Positions 32,378 through 41,220 of a stretch of DNA of 64,000 nt are shown here, one piece after another. The stretch's first letter is position 1; each line of letters begins with the position of its first letter. The notes beneath the pieces are model-generated. The model was given only the letters and a program-made list of their open reading frames with translations. It made no database searches and had not been told where the DNA came from. Both the position numbers and the translations under genes were made by a program. The DNA comes from Marinomonas sp. SBI8L (GTDB taxonomy: Bacteria > Pseudomonadota > Gammaproteobacteria > Pseudomonadales > Marinomonadaceae): contig NZ_JSEO01000013.1 in assembly GCF_001624705.1 (NCBI RefSeq), positions 104,878-168,877 of the forward strand, given 5' to 3'.

Positions 32378-34024
32378 TTATAGCTTTCCTAGTTTAAACG
32401 CTGCTATTAAGGCTTGAGTTGAGCTGTCTAGAGAGTCGTTAGCTTGATCAGAAGCAAGACGATTATAGATATCTGTGCCTAGCACTTTACCTAGTTCTAC
32501 ACCCCATTGGTCGAAAGAGTTGATTCCCCAAATTGTGCCTTGAACAAAGGTTTTTTGTTCATACAGAGCAATCAAAGCGCCGACTGTTTTTGGCGTCATT
32601 TTTTCGGTTAATAGCGTATTGCTTGGACGATTACCTTTAATCACTTTATGTGGTGCTATCTTGGCTATGTCTGCTTCACTGCATCCCGCATCTTTTAGCT
32701 CCTGCTCAGCTTGTGCCAAACTTTTACCCAGCATAAGTGCTTGAGATTGACTTAAGCAATTAGCAAACAGTTGAGCATGGTGGTCTGCAACAGGGTTATG
32801 GCTTGTTAGCGGTGCAATAAAATCAACGGGAATAAGACGAGTGCCTTGGTGTAATAGCTGATGATAAGCATGTTGGCCGTTTGTTCCTGCGCCACCCCAA
32901 ATGATAGGGCCAGTATTAATATCTACCTTGTCACCATTTAAGAAGTTAGCTTTACCATTACTTTCCATATCCAGTTGCTGAATATGAGCTGGTAGTGCTC
33001 TCAAATAGTGGTCATATGGAATTAGAGCATGGGATTGTGCATCATAGAAGTTGCTATACCAAACGCCTAATAAGCCCATAATAACAGGAAGGTTTTGTTC
33101 GTATGGGGCACTTTGGAAGTGCTCATCCATATCATGAGCGCCTTCAAGTAATTGCTCAAAGTTATCCATGCCTACAGCGATAGCAATGGGTAAACCAATT
33201 GCAGACCAGAGTGAGTAACGACCGCCAACCCAATCCCACATAGGAAAGATGTTTTCTTTTGCGATACCAAAGGCAACGGCTTTTTCAACATTGGAACTAA
33301 CGGCTGCAAAGTGACGGTGCACCTCTGATTCTGGTCCACCGTTTTCTAGGAACCATGCTCTCGCCGCGTTCGCATTATATAGGGTTTCCAAAGTACCGAA
33401 GGACTTTGATGAGATCAAAAACAAGGTGGTTTCAGGGTTTAGCTTGGCCAATTTTCCTGAAATATCTGAACCATCGATATTGGCAACAAAGTGAACTTTA
33501 AGGCCTGTATTAGCATAAGGGGTTAATGCTTCAGTAGCCACTTTAGGGCCAAGGTAAGAACCACCAATACCAATAGAAACAACATCGGTAATGGCTTGGT
33601 CGCTAAAACCGCGCCATTGCTTAGAAGTTAGTTGGGCAACAAAATCTTTCATTTGAGCCAAGGTAGCACGCACTTCATCAAGTACATTACTGCCATTTAC
33701 CATCAGGCTGGTTTGTTTATGGCTTGCACGTAAGGCAGTATGAAGAACCGAACGGTTTTCTGTATTGTTGATTTCAGCACCGCTAAAAAGTGCATCAGTT
33801 GCTTCTTTTAGACCGGCTTCTTCAGCTAGTTTGGTTAGTAATGAAAGCGTTTCCTGGGTGGCTCTGTTTTTAGAAAAGTCCAAGGTCCAGCCTGCGCCAG
33901 TGGCACAAAATTCTTTTGCTCTATTTGGATTCTCTTGAAACAAGTTTGACATATTGAGCTCTGTCAAAGTGTCGTGATGACTTGTAAGTGCTTGCCATGC
34001 TGGCAAACGAACCGGTGACCCCAT
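32378..34024 (-). CDS. pgi: Glucose-6-phosphate isomerase
   Basis: Pgi interconverts glucose-6-phosphate and fructose-6-phosphate. The 548-residue protein has the family length and motifs: DFSKNRATQETL near the N-terminus, NTENRSVLHTALRA, VSIGIGGSYLGPKV for phosphate binding, WDWVGGRYSLWSAIGLP, MESNGKAN, GPIIWGGAGTNGQHAYHQLLHQGT with the catalytic histidine-glutamate region, and FDQWGVELGKVLG at the end. AGGAG lies six bases before the ATG. The upstream gap of about 105 bp to panC contains three copies of CCAGTTA that may be regulatory. Confidence 0.97.
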   Translation of the reverse strand: MGSPVRLPAWQALTSHHDTLTELNMSNLFQENPNRAKEFCATGAGWTLDFSKNRATQETLSLLTKLAEEAGLKEATDALFSGAEINNTENRSVLHTALRASHKQTSLMVNGSNVLDEVRATLAQMKDFVAQLTSKQWRGFSDQAITDVVSIGIGGSYLGPKVATEALTPYANTGLKVHFVANIDGSDISGKLAKLNPETTLFLISSKSFGTLETLYNANAARAWFLENGGPESEVHRHFAAVSSNVEKAVAFGIAKENIFPMWDWVGGRYSLWSAIGLPIAIAVGMDNFEQLLEGAHDMDEHFQSAPYEQNLPVIMGLLGVWYSNFYDAQSHALIPYDHYLRALPAHIQQLDMESNGKANFLNGDKVDINTGPIIWGGAGTNGQHAYHQLLHQGTRLIPVDFIAPLTSHNPVADHHAQLFANCLSQSQALMLGKSLAQAEQELKDAGCSEADIAKIAPHKVIKGNRPSNTLLTEKMTPKTVGALIALYEQKTFVQGTIWGINSFDQWGVELGKVLGTDIYNRLASDQANDSLDSSTQALIAAFKLGKL

Positions 34025-34059
34025 GCTAATCTCCTACTTTATAAGTGGATAAGCTATAC

Positions 34060-34117
34060 CCAGTTATCCAGTTACATTTTAATTTTGAAAACCATATCAA
34101 GATTAAATGTTAACTGG
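34060..34117. repeat. Three CCAGTTA repeats upstream of pgi
   Basis: CCAGTTA occurs directly repeated at 34060 and 34068, and inverted (TAACTGG) at 34111. The outer copies extend to an imperfect inverted repeat, CCAGTTACAT with ATGTTAACTGG. The set lies between panC and pgi, in the pgi promoter region, and resembles an operator. Confidence 0.4.
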
Positions 34118-34129
34118 ATGACAAAGGTA

Positions 34130-34984
34130 TTAGTTATCTAAGTCGATTTGAATATTGTCGATCAAACGAGCACTACCTAGATAGGCGGCGACTAAAATGA
34201 CCAACTTGCTTTCTTCCTCTGAGGGTGTCAATAAGTTAGCTCGTGAGCGGACTTCAAAGTAATCGCGTTTGAATCCTGCTGCTTCGAGCTTTTGCTGTGC
34301 TTGTTCACGAATATCTTCGATGGATATTTTCTTTTGCTTGATGGCATCGGCTGCCCACAAAGCGGTTTGATACAAGACAGGTGCAATACGTCTTTCTTCT
34401 GTGGAAAGGTAGCCATTGCGAGAGCTCAATGCGAGACCATCATCAGCGCGAGCAATGTCTTCGCCTATGATGCGTACACTTGAGCTTAAATCACGTGTCA
34501 TATTCTCTATGACCATGAGTTGTTGAAAATCTTTTGTGCCAAAAATGGCGCAGTCAGGGTGAACCATATTGAATAATTTGGTGACAACGGTCGCTACACC
34601 CACAAAGTGGCCTGGACGACTCGCGCCACATAAAATATCGGAAATCCCTGAGACTTCTATTTGGGTTTGGCTGCGACGACCATCTGGGTACATCTCTAGT
34701 GCATCGGGTGCGAATAGAAAGTCACAACCATTTGCTTCTAATAATGTTTGGTCTTCTTTTAAGGTTTTTGGATACCTTTCTAAATCTTCGTTAGCAGAAA
34801 ACTGCATAGGGTTAACAAAGATAGAAGACACCACTACATCTGCTTCTTTAGTCGCACGGCGAATTAGGCTCATATGGCCGTCATGCAAATTCCCCATAGT
34901 AGGGACAAAGGCAATTTTTTTATCGGCTAATCTAATACTTTTTAATGCGATTCTAAGTTCGGCAACTGTGTGTATGGTTTTCAT
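34130..34984 (-). CDS. panC: Pantothenate synthetase
   Basis: PanC joins pantoate and beta-alanine with ATP to form pantothenate, the coenzyme A precursor. The 284-residue protein has the nucleotidyl-transferase HIGH-type motif in FVPTMGNLHDGHMSLIRRA. It continues with SIFVNPMQFSANEDLERYPKTL, RPGHFVGVATVVTKLFNMV, FGTKDFQQLMVIENM and the second ATP loop DGLALSSRNGYLS. Its ATG overlaps the panB stop by one base (TAATG), so the two are translationally coupled. This end of the cluster follows the classic order pcnB-folK-panB-panC. Confidence 0.97.
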   Translation of the reverse strand: MKTIHTVAELRIALKSIRLADKKIAFVPTMGNLHDGHMSLIRRATKEADVVVSSIFVNPMQFSANEDLERYPKTLKEDQTLLEANGCDFLFAPDALEMYPDGRRSQTQIEVSGISDILCGASRPGHFVGVATVVTKLFNMVHPDCAIFGTKDFQQLMVIENMTRDLSSSVRIIGEDIARADDGLALSSRNGYLSTEERRIAPVLYQTALWAADAIKQKKISIEDIREQAQQKLEAAGFKRDYFEVRSRANLLTPSEEESKLVILVAAYLGSARLIDNIQIDLDN

Positions 34985-35808
34985 TATTCGAAACTATGCT
35001 CTTGGGCTGGGAAAGTTTGGTCTTTAACTTCATCTACGTAGGCTTCAAAAGCCATTTGAATAGAGCGTTCACCAATTAAAAAGTTTTTAACAAAACGAGG
35101 ACGACGACCTAGGTTAATACCTAGCATGTCATGTAGAACAAGTACTTGTCCGTCTGTATGTGGACCTGCACCTATGCCAATGGTTGGCACACTTACTGAT
35201 TCAGTAATGTCTTTTGCAAGATCAGTTGGGATGCATTCATATAATAAAATATCAGCACCGGCTTCTACCAATTCGATAGACTCTTGTTTGATAATTTGGG
35301 CTGCGCTATCGCCACGACCTTGTACCTTGTAACCACCAAATTTATGCACAGACTGAGGTGTTAAACCTAGATGAGCACAAACTGGAATACCGCGCTGGGA
35401 AAGTAAGCGAACTGTGTCACATAACCAGCTACCACCTTCTAACTTCACCATGCTAGCACCGGCTTGCATCAAGCGTGCTGCATTATCAAGCGCTTGTTCT
35501 GGCTTACTGTAGCTCATGAAAGGCATGTCGCTAAGAATGAAGGCATTTGTATTACCGCGTTTTACTGCTGCTATGTGGTAACACATATCATCCATAGAAA
35601 CGGGTAGAGTGCTATCTTGACCTTGGATAACCATGCCAAGAGAGTCGCCAACTAAAATTGTTTCTATACCAGCTTCATTCATCACGTGGGTAAACGTGGC
35701 ATCATAGGATGTTAGACAAGTGAACTTCTCACCGCTTTGTTTCATCTCTTGTAAACGGCTCAGGGTAACTGGGCGCGACAATGATTTTTTCGAGGTATCA
35801 GAATACAT
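34984..35808 (-). CDS. panB: 3-methyl-2-oxobutanoate hydroxymethyltransferase
   Basis: PanB transfers a hydroxymethyl group from methylene-tetrahydrofolate to ketoisovalerate, making ketopantoate. The 274-residue protein contains [35 protein letters not shown] and the active-site region [46 protein letters not shown], then [29 protein letters not shown] precedes the ATG at a normal distance. It lies between folK and panC in one operon. Confidence 0.97.
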   Translation of the reverse strand: MYSDTSKKSLSRPVTLSRLQEMKQSGEKFTCLTSYDATFTHVMNEAGIETILVGDSLGMVIQGQDSTLPVSMDDMCYHIAAVKRGNTNAFILSDMPFMSYSKPEQALDNAARLMQAGASMVKLEGGSWLCDTVRLLSQRGIPVCAHLGLTPQSVHKFGGYKVQGRGDSAAQIIKQESIELVEAGADILLYECIPTDLAKDITESVSVPTIGIGAGPHTDGQVLVLHDMLGINLGRRPRFVKNFLIGERSIQMAFEAYVDEVKDQTFPAQEHSFE

Positions 35809-35832
35809 AAGTGCTCTTCCTAAATAACATTT

Positions 35833-36309
35833 TTATAGCGGGATAAGGTCAGAAGTATCTAAACTAGACAGCTGTTCTGTCACAGTACAGCCGTTATCTA
35901 ATAGCATTTCTGGCGCTAAATCTGCCATAGGTTTAATGACGAATCCGCGCTCAAGCATGAAAGGATGAGGCACGGTTAGTCTATCCATGTCTATTTTATC
36001 GTTATTGTATTTTAATAAGTCCAGATCAAGGGTTCTAGGGCCCCAATGGCGCTCTCGCACCCTGTGCTGACTGTTCTCAATTGCTTGTAAAGCATCAAGC
36101 AAAGGGATAGGCGCTAATGAAGTTGTAATGATGGCAACGGCATTAACGTAATCGGGTTGATCTTGAGGGCCAACAGGCTTACTAGAGTAAAACTTTGAGA
36201 GTTCTACATTAGTGATTTCTGCATGTTGCTTTAACTGAGTGATGGCTTGTTGAAGCTGCTCCATGGGGGTATTTAGGTTACTACCCAAACCAATAAAAGC
36301 CTCATTCAT
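35833..36309 (-). CDS. folK: Hydroxymethyl-dihydropterin pyrophosphokinase
   Basis: FolK transfers pyrophosphate from ATP to 6-hydroxymethyl-dihydropterin in folate synthesis. The start at 36309 gives MNEAFIGLGSNLNTPMEQLQQAI, the normal N-terminus, with AAGGAA upstream; an in-frame codon nine residues earlier (36336) would add an odd MLSRGRKLI tail. The 158-residue protein shows the DLDLL metal-binding motif in RERHWGPRTLDLDLLKYN and TVPHPFMLERGFVIKPMADLAPE. The first codons overlap the last bases of pcnB, suggesting coupled translation. Confidence 0.95.
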   Translation of the reverse strand: MNEAFIGLGSNLNTPMEQLQQAITQLKQHAEITNVELSKFYSSKPVGPQDQPDYVNAVAIITTSLAPIPLLDALQAIENSQHRVRERHWGPRTLDLDLLKYNNDKIDMDRLTVPHPFMLERGFVIKPMADLAPEMLLDNGCTVTEQLSSLDTSDLIPL

Positions 36310-37735
36310 TATCAATTTCCTTCCTCGGCTTAGCATTATCCGTTTTGCTTTTTGAGCGACGTTTAGGGCGACGCCTTCTGGGGCCTTTGTCGTCAGATTT
36401 TTTTGTGTCAGCTAGTGTGATGAGCTCACGACGTTGCTTCTCACTTGCATCTTGGAATGCTTGCCACCACTCACCTAGGTTACCACTTTCGTAACCGCTT
36501 TCTTCTCGAATCAATAAAAAGTCAAATGCGGCTCTAAAACGGGCATGTTGCTCTAAAATATAAGCTCGTTTGCCAAAGCGTTTAGGTAAACGGTACTGTA
36601 AATCCCAAATCTCACGCATAGGTGTAGAAAAACGGCGAGGGATTGAAGTTGCTGTCACCTGATTATCTAAGACTAAAGAAGCGGCTTGGTGTAAGGCTGG
36701 TGTTGCTGGTAGGCCTTGCGCCATAAACTCTTCGTGACGAAAGAGTACTTTTGGCCAAAGTAAAAAGGCATATAAAAAATAAGGTGCGGTGGTTTTTCCT
36801 TCGGCAATACGTTTGTCTGTATTGATTAGACCCTGCAGAATAAACTTTTCTGGATCGATATCATTTCTATGCCACTTGCTAACAAGCAACTCATCTGTCT
36901 CTGGGAAAAGATAACGAAATAAACCATATTCACGTAATAGCTTATATGTTATGACGCCATTGCCACTGCCAAGCAGCTTAAGTACTTCTTCAAATAAACG
37001 GGCAGGTGGAATGTGGTCGAGTAGGTGTGCCATTTCTTTAATTGGGGCGGCTGTTTCTGCTTCAATTTCAAAACCAAGCTTTGCCGCAAAGCGAATTGCT
37101 CTGAGCATGCGTACTGGATCTTCTTGGTATCTTAATCTTGCATCACCAATGATACGTACCTGTTGAGCGGCAATATCTTCTAAACCACCACAATAGTCGT
37201 GGATACTAAAGTCACTGATATCGTAGTACAGGGCATTAAAGGTGAAGTCACGACGCTCAGCATCTTGTTCTATATCACCAAAGATATTGTCTCTTAAAAT
37301 CATGCCATGAGCTGAACGAGCAGAGTCGTTCTGCTTGTCATTCGTGTTGGCTTTTTGATCTTGGCTTGCTGTCGCTCTAAAGGTCGATACTTCAATTATT
37401 TCGCGGCCAAAGGTGACGTGAACAAGTCGGAAGCGGCGGCCAATAAGGCGTGAATTCGAGAATAAAGCATGTACTTCTTCAGGTGTCGCATTCGTGACAA
37501 CATCGAAATCTTTTGGTGTTAAATCAATAAGGTGGTCTCGAATACAACCGCCAACCAAAAATGCATCAAAGCCAGCTTTATTCAGACGATAAAGTACTTT
37601 TACCGCATTTGGGCTTAGGTTCTTTCGTGACAGAGTATGATCTGAACGAGCTATGATTAAAGGATATTCTTGCGCGTTTTTGGGGGTGAAAAGGTCAGTT
37701 GCCTTTCGAACCAGAGACTTAAAACTTGTCAGCAT
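36302..37735 (-). CDS. pcnB: Poly(A) polymerase PcnB
   Basis: PcnB adds poly(A) tails to RNA 3' ends and thereby speeds decay; it also sets ColE1-type plasmid copy number. The 477-residue protein has the nucleotidyltransferase head KAGFDAFLVGGCIRDHLIDLTPKDFDVVTNATPEEV, with the catalytic aspartates in DFDVV. RLVHVTFGREIIEVSTFRA and RRDFTFNALYYDI follow, then the RNA-binding region RLRYQEDPVRMLRAIRFAAKLGF. The tail is strongly basic (RRRRPKRRSKSK). No clear Shine-Dalgarno sequence precedes the ATG. Upstream lies a 500-bp AT-rich, structured leader region. Confidence 0.96.
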   Translation of the reverse strand: MLTSFKSLVRKATDLFTPKNAQEYPLIIARSDHTLSRKNLSPNAVKVLYRLNKAGFDAFLVGGCIRDHLIDLTPKDFDVVTNATPEEVHALFSNSRLIGRRFRLVHVTFGREIIEVSTFRATASQDQKANTNDKQNDSARSAHGMILRDNIFGDIEQDAERRDFTFNALYYDISDFSIHDYCGGLEDIAAQQVRIIGDARLRYQEDPVRMLRAIRFAAKLGFEIEAETAAPIKEMAHLLDHIPPARLFEEVLKLLGSGNGVITYKLLREYGLFRYLFPETDELLVSKWHRNDIDPEKFILQGLINTDKRIAEGKTTAPYFLYAFLLWPKVLFRHEEFMAQGLPATPALHQAASLVLDNQVTATSIPRRFSTPMREIWDLQYRLPKRFGKRAYILEQHARFRAAFDFLLIREESGYESGNLGEWWQAFQDASEKQRRELITLADTKKSDDKGPRRRRPKRRSKSKTDNAKPRKEIDNE

Positions 37736-38237
37736 TAGAGTACAAATTATTCAATTAAAGAAAGTGAGTATTCTACACGGGAAAACGAATTTATTACACA
37801 GGCTTGCTAGAGGGGATTTGTTAAAACAAAATAATTGCTTTGGATACATGAAGATATTAATTCCGAAAACAAAGTTGGTGCTGCTGCTGCAGTTCTACTC
37901 AAGTTTTATTTTTATTTTTGCAATGTTTTCATTGCCCGAAGGCTTGCATATCAAAAAAAATCAATTATCCAAAGCAATTTTTCTTTCCCTGACCTCAGAT
38001 TTTATTTTTATTTTGAGAGGTCAGAGTGTTCCAATATTTTATTTTTATTTTAGGAACCTACACTCGATGATTAACTTATTATTATTATGGGTCAATCTTA
38101 TTATCGTTGTGATCACTATAAGGCATTTGTTGTGCCAGTTTTTGTATCTTGTTGAAAAGTAACGTTTTTTATTTTTAAAGGGCAAAAAAGTGATTTTTTA
38201 AAGATTTTTTCGTGTTCCTTTAAGTATCAATTGTTAC
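37736..38237. other. AT-rich structured intergenic region before pcnB
   Basis: This 502-bp gap has no convincing gene. It contains three copies of TTTTATTTTTATTTT (37904, 38000, 38037). The second is the loop of stem CTGACCTC/GAGGTCAG (37989-38024) and the third the loop of stem AGTG-TTCC/GGAA-CACT (38025-38064). A separate 14-bp inverted repeat lies at 37833 and 37966. A short hairpin GCAATG/CATTGC (37920-37935), a GCC-CGAA-GGC mini-stem and a (GCT)n tract are also visible. If transcribed with the flanking minus-strand genes, it would be the pcnB 5' leader. Confidence 0.65.
37833..37979. repeat. Inverted repeat with 14-bp arms
   Basis: AATTGCTTTGGATA (37833-37846) is the exact reverse complement of TATCCAAAGCAATT (37966-37979). 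The 119 bases between them hold the first A/T-rich element and two small hairpins, so the unit could fold as one multi-branched structure. Confidence 0.7.
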
Positions 38238-38243
38238 TTAAGG
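38217..38243 (-). other. Hairpin over the stop codon of the NtrC-type gene
   Basis: CCTTTAAGTA and TACTTAAGG pair with one bulged T around an 8-base loop. The stem covers the stop codon at 38238-38240. Several A and T runs follow on the minus strand. It may protect or end the upstream message. Confidence 0.4.
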
Positions 38244-39650
38244 TGTTACTTTTCGTTGTATTCCGAGTTTTTGTCTTCTTTCCCATAAACTTTTTCGAGA
38301 AATCCCCAAACTTAATGCTAGTTGAGTTTCTGTCATTTTGCTTTGATTGTGACTTACAAAACTTTTTAAGTAGTCGTCAAGGCTGGTTCCTTGCAGTGAG
38401 AACTGAGTTTCAGGGTTGGTGTTTACTATTTTTTCTGTGGGTGTTTGGTCGTTAGGTAATAATGGGTTTGCCTGACTTTTATAAAGCTTTAGAGCGTCTG
38501 GGTCGAGAAAGTCGTCACTTAGAATAACCGCCCTTTCAATGGCGTTTTCTAATTCCCTAACATTACCAGGCCAATTGTGAGCAATGATGGCTTGATCAAA
38601 CTCTTCTGTGTAAGCAAATTCGGTTTTATTATGTCTTTGGCACACTTTAGTGATGAGTGATTGGCAAATTAAGCTGATATCGCGTCCTCTGTCCCTTAAA
38701 GGAGGAAGGAGAACTTCCATGACATATAAACGATAATATAAATCTTCCCTAAAAAGGCCATCAGCAACCATCTGCCTTAGATCCCTGTGGGTCGCGGTGA
38801 CTAGCCTGATATCAACTTTAGAAGATTGGGTCGCACCGACTCGTCTAATTTCACCTTCTTGAAGTACGCGTAAAAGCCTAGCTTGAGCTTCTATAGGTAG
38901 TTCGCCTATTTCATCAAGGAAGAGTGTGCCATTGTCAGCGGCGGCAATGAGGCCGTCACGTGTTGAGGCTGCACCAGTAAATGCGCCTTTTTCATGACCA
39001 AAGAGTTCTGACTCTATCAAACTCTCTGGGATAGCTGCACAGTTAACGCTGATCATATCTTCACTGCTACGCTCACTTAGGTCATGAATCGCTTGTGCTA
39101 CCAGTTCTTTACCTGTGCCCGATTCTCCACGCACTAATACAGTTACATCTGTACAGGCTATCTTCTCTAGATCTTTAAATAGCTGCTTCATAGGTGGGCT
39201 ATTACCGATAAGGCGCCTAAACGGAGCTGTCTGGGGCTTGCCTGTGTGCTTTTTAGTTTTGGTGTTAGTAGAGGTGTTAATCGCTAAGTGATTTGCTTGC
39301 ACTTGCTTATTAATGGTTGTGAGTGTTTTTTCTAATAGAGTTTCAGGGTCAGTCGGTAAAGGGAGGTAATATTTTATACCTGCTGCCATGAGGCTTACCG
39401 CTTTGTTCAAACTAGGTTTGTCATCAAGTACTATGATTGGGCAAGGAGTAAGGCTATTGGCTTCTTGTTCGTACTCAGGGCCCAAACAGTCTTGAATGAT
39501 AAAGGTCGCATCAAAGCTAGATACCTGATAATAATTTTTGGCTTGTTCAATCGAGCTAGCTTCAGAAATGAGAAAATCAATCTGCTGTAACCAACTGGCT
39601 ATGTCGTTGAAATAGGGCGTATTATCATGAATGAACAGGATGTGTTTCAT
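38238..39650 (-). CDS. NtrC-type sigma-54-dependent activator with degenerate receiver
   Basis: A 470-residue bacterial enhancer-binding protein. The AAA+ domain (about 150-385) has Walker A GESGTGKE, the sigma-54 contact loop GAFTGA, Walker [13 protein letters not shown] and the arginine-finger region [12 protein letters not shown] Fis-type helix-turn-helix ([26 protein letters not shown]) ends the protein. The N-terminal receiver-like domain keeps Asp54 but has HD where two acidic residues are normal, and YLPLP where the conserved lysine should be, so phosphorylation may be altered. CbrB sits next to pcnB in Pseudomonas, so this may be its counterpart. No kinase gene is adjacent. Confidence 0.88.
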   Translation of the reverse strand: MKHILFIHDNTPYFNDIASWLQQIDFLISEASSIEQAKNYYQVSSFDATFIIQDCLGPEYEQEANSLTPCPIIVLDDKPSLNKAVSLMAAGIKYYLPLPTDPETLLEKTLTTINKQVQANHLAINTSTNTKTKKHTGKPQTAPFRRLIGNSPPMKQLFKDLEKIACTDVTVLVRGESGTGKELVAQAIHDLSERSSEDMISVNCAAIPESLIESELFGHEKGAFTGAASTRDGLIAAADNGTLFLDEIGELPIEAQARLLRVLQEGEIRRVGATQSSKVDIRLVTATHRDLRQMVADGLFREDLYYRLYVMEVLLPPLRDRGRDISLICQSLITKVCQRHNKTEFAYTEEFDQAIIAHNWPGNVRELENAIERAVILSDDFLDPDALKLYKSQANPLLPNDQTPTEKIVNTNPETQFSLQGTSLDDYLKSFVSHNQSKMTETQLALSLGISRKSLWERRQKLGIQRKVTP

Positions 39651-39717
39651 TGGGTATCACCATTAACTACTAATGTCACCATTATACACACAGAGTTTAT
39701 GTGGGCTAGCACCCTCT

Positions 39718-40569
39718 TTATGTTTGTGTCTGGGTTTGATGAACCTGTCTTAGTGACCAATGTTTAATCGCGAAATGCATGGCGTCAGCTAGGTTGTTTG
39801 TGTCAGGGATCGGTTGATTCAGATGTTTAAGTGCTAACTTAAATGTATCGATATCTGCTTTTTTAATGGCTGGAGCATGGTTTTGTTTGCTGAGCTTTAA
39901 TGAATGTTCGTTTTTAACTAAAGGGATATGGCAATACTCAGGAAGAGGCCAACCAAAGGTTTGTAATAAATCTATCTGGGCAGCCGTTGTTTCCAGTAGG
40001 TCTGTTCCTCTCACTATCTGATTAACCCCTTGAATATGGTCATCAATGACAACGGCGAGCAAATAGGCGTAATCAAGGTCTTTGCGTTTGATAATGCTAT
40101 GACCAATTTGCGCGAGAGGGTTTTGAATTTGCTGACCCATTAGGCGATCAACAAAGGATATGTCATCTGAACTTGATAGAAAGCGCCAGGAGTGTGCTTG
40201 TTCTGTGTTCGAATCACAAACTTGAGTATGTTTACCTTGGGTTTGTTTTAAAGCTTGCCGAGTGCATTGGCAGGGAAAGGCCTTATTACTCTTGATCAGC
40301 TGAGAAAGGTGCTTTTGATAAATGTCAGTTTGCTGGCTTTGATATATGACGGTTTCATCACTACTCATATGGTAGCTAGAAAGGGTATCTATGATGTCTT
40401 GACTGTGAATGGGTTTACAGCGTTGGCTGTCGACATCTTCGATACGTAAAAGCCATTTGCCGCCATTGTGCTTGGCGTCAAGGTAACTGGCTAACGCACT
40501 AACAAGTGAGCCAAGATGCAGTGAGCCGGATGGTGAAGGTGCAAACCGGCCTACATACGAAGAGTGCAT
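39718..40569 (-). CDS. gluQ: Glutamyl-Q tRNA(Asp) synthetase
   Basis: GluQ-RS activates glutamate without tRNA and attaches it to queuosine in tRNA(Asp). The 283-residue protein is a shortened glutamyl-tRNA synthetase catalytic core with YVGRFAPSPSGSLHLGSLVSALASYLDA (HIGH-type motif), RIEDVDSQR, and KLSKQNHAPA in place of KMSKS. The zinc-site cysteines are seen in FPCQCTRQALK and HTQVCDS. There is no anticodon-binding domain. The ATG at 40569 is preferred over a TTG two codons upstream; neither has a strong ribosome binding site. It follows dksA closely, as in E. coli. Confidence 0.94.
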   Translation of the reverse strand: MHSSYVGRFAPSPSGSLHLGSLVSALASYLDAKHNGGKWLLRIEDVDSQRCKPIHSQDIIDTLSSYHMSSDETVIYQSQQTDIYQKHLSQLIKSNKAFPCQCTRQALKQTQGKHTQVCDSNTEQAHSWRFLSSSDDISFVDRLMGQQIQNPLAQIGHSIIKRKDLDYAYLLAVVIDDHIQGVNQIVRGTDLLETTAAQIDLLQTFGWPLPEYCHIPLVKNEHSLKLSKQNHAPAIKKADIDTFKLALKHLNQPIPDTNNLADAMHFAIKHWSLRQVHQTQTQT

Positions 40570-40600
40570 AATCAAATATAGAGCTAGTAGCTAGAAGAAA

Positions 40601-41035
40601 TTAGCTACCAGTCTGTTTTTCTTTGATCTCAGCTAACGTTTTGCAGTCGATGCAAAGGGTCGCTGTTGGTCTTGCTTCTAGGCGTCGTATGCCTATTTCG
40701 ATGCCACAGTGATTGCAGAAACCGTAGTCATCTTCATCAATTAGCTCGATAGTCTGATTGATTTTTTTCACTAGCTTACGTTCGCGATCGCGAGTACGTA
40801 GCTCAAGGCTAAACTCTTCTTCTTGGCTGGCTCTATCATTAGGGTCAGCGTAGTTAACCGCTTCTTCTTTTAGATGGCTAACAGTACGATCCACTTCTTC
40901 CATTAGATTTTGCTTCCAGTTAAGCAAAATATTTCTAAAATGGTCTAACTGTTGCTCGTTCATGTACTCTTCACCTTCCTTCGCTTCGTAAGGGGTGAAG
41001 TCTTTCATTAACGACTCAGAACTCATATCTGGCAT
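40601..41035 (-). CDS. dksA: RNA polymerase-binding transcription factor DksA
   Basis: DksA binds the secondary channel of RNA polymerase and, with ppGpp, lowers rRNA transcription and raises amino-acid gene transcription. The 144-residue protein has an N-terminal acidic part, the coiled coil with the essential DPNDRASQEEEFSLELRTRDRERKL (acidic tip DPNDRAS), and the zinc finger CNHCG...CIDCK. GAGG lies eight bases before the ATG. It is the first gene of the minus-strand cluster ending at panC and is divergent from an aminotransferase. Confidence 0.97.
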   Translation of the reverse strand: MPDMSSESLMKDFTPYEAKEGEEYMNEQQLDHFRNILLNWKQNLMEEVDRTVSHLKEEAVNYADPNDRASQEEEFSLELRTRDRERKLVKKINQTIELIDEDDYGFCNHCGIEIGIRRLEARPTATLCIDCKTLAEIKEKQTGS

Positions 41036-41220
41036 ATGCAGCGCCTCACTTCGCAGGTAATCCGTGTGGTAACCTGTACATATATTTTTTGGGTGGTGTT
41101 TATTGCGGCCGGAAACTTACCAAATTATTTGTCATGAAACCACTTATTTAATGGCTTTTTTAGTAAGTGAATGCAATAAAGCAACCAGTTAAGTTTATTA
41201 ATTATGTTAAGAGAGTATAG

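Noticed and set aside
34068-34117. Inverted repeat after panC as a terminator
   Set aside because: The arms are 29 bases apart with a bulge and no T-run follows on the minus strand; an operator fits better.
36310-36336. Upstream start for folK
   Set aside because: It would add nine residues not found in the family; AAGGAA supports the ATG at 36309.
37653-38162. 169-codon open frame on the plus strand across the region before pcnB
   Set aside because: It starts inside pcnB on the opposite strand, is dominated by phenylalanine/isoleucine/leucine codons from T-rich repeats, has no ribosome binding site and no recognisable domain.
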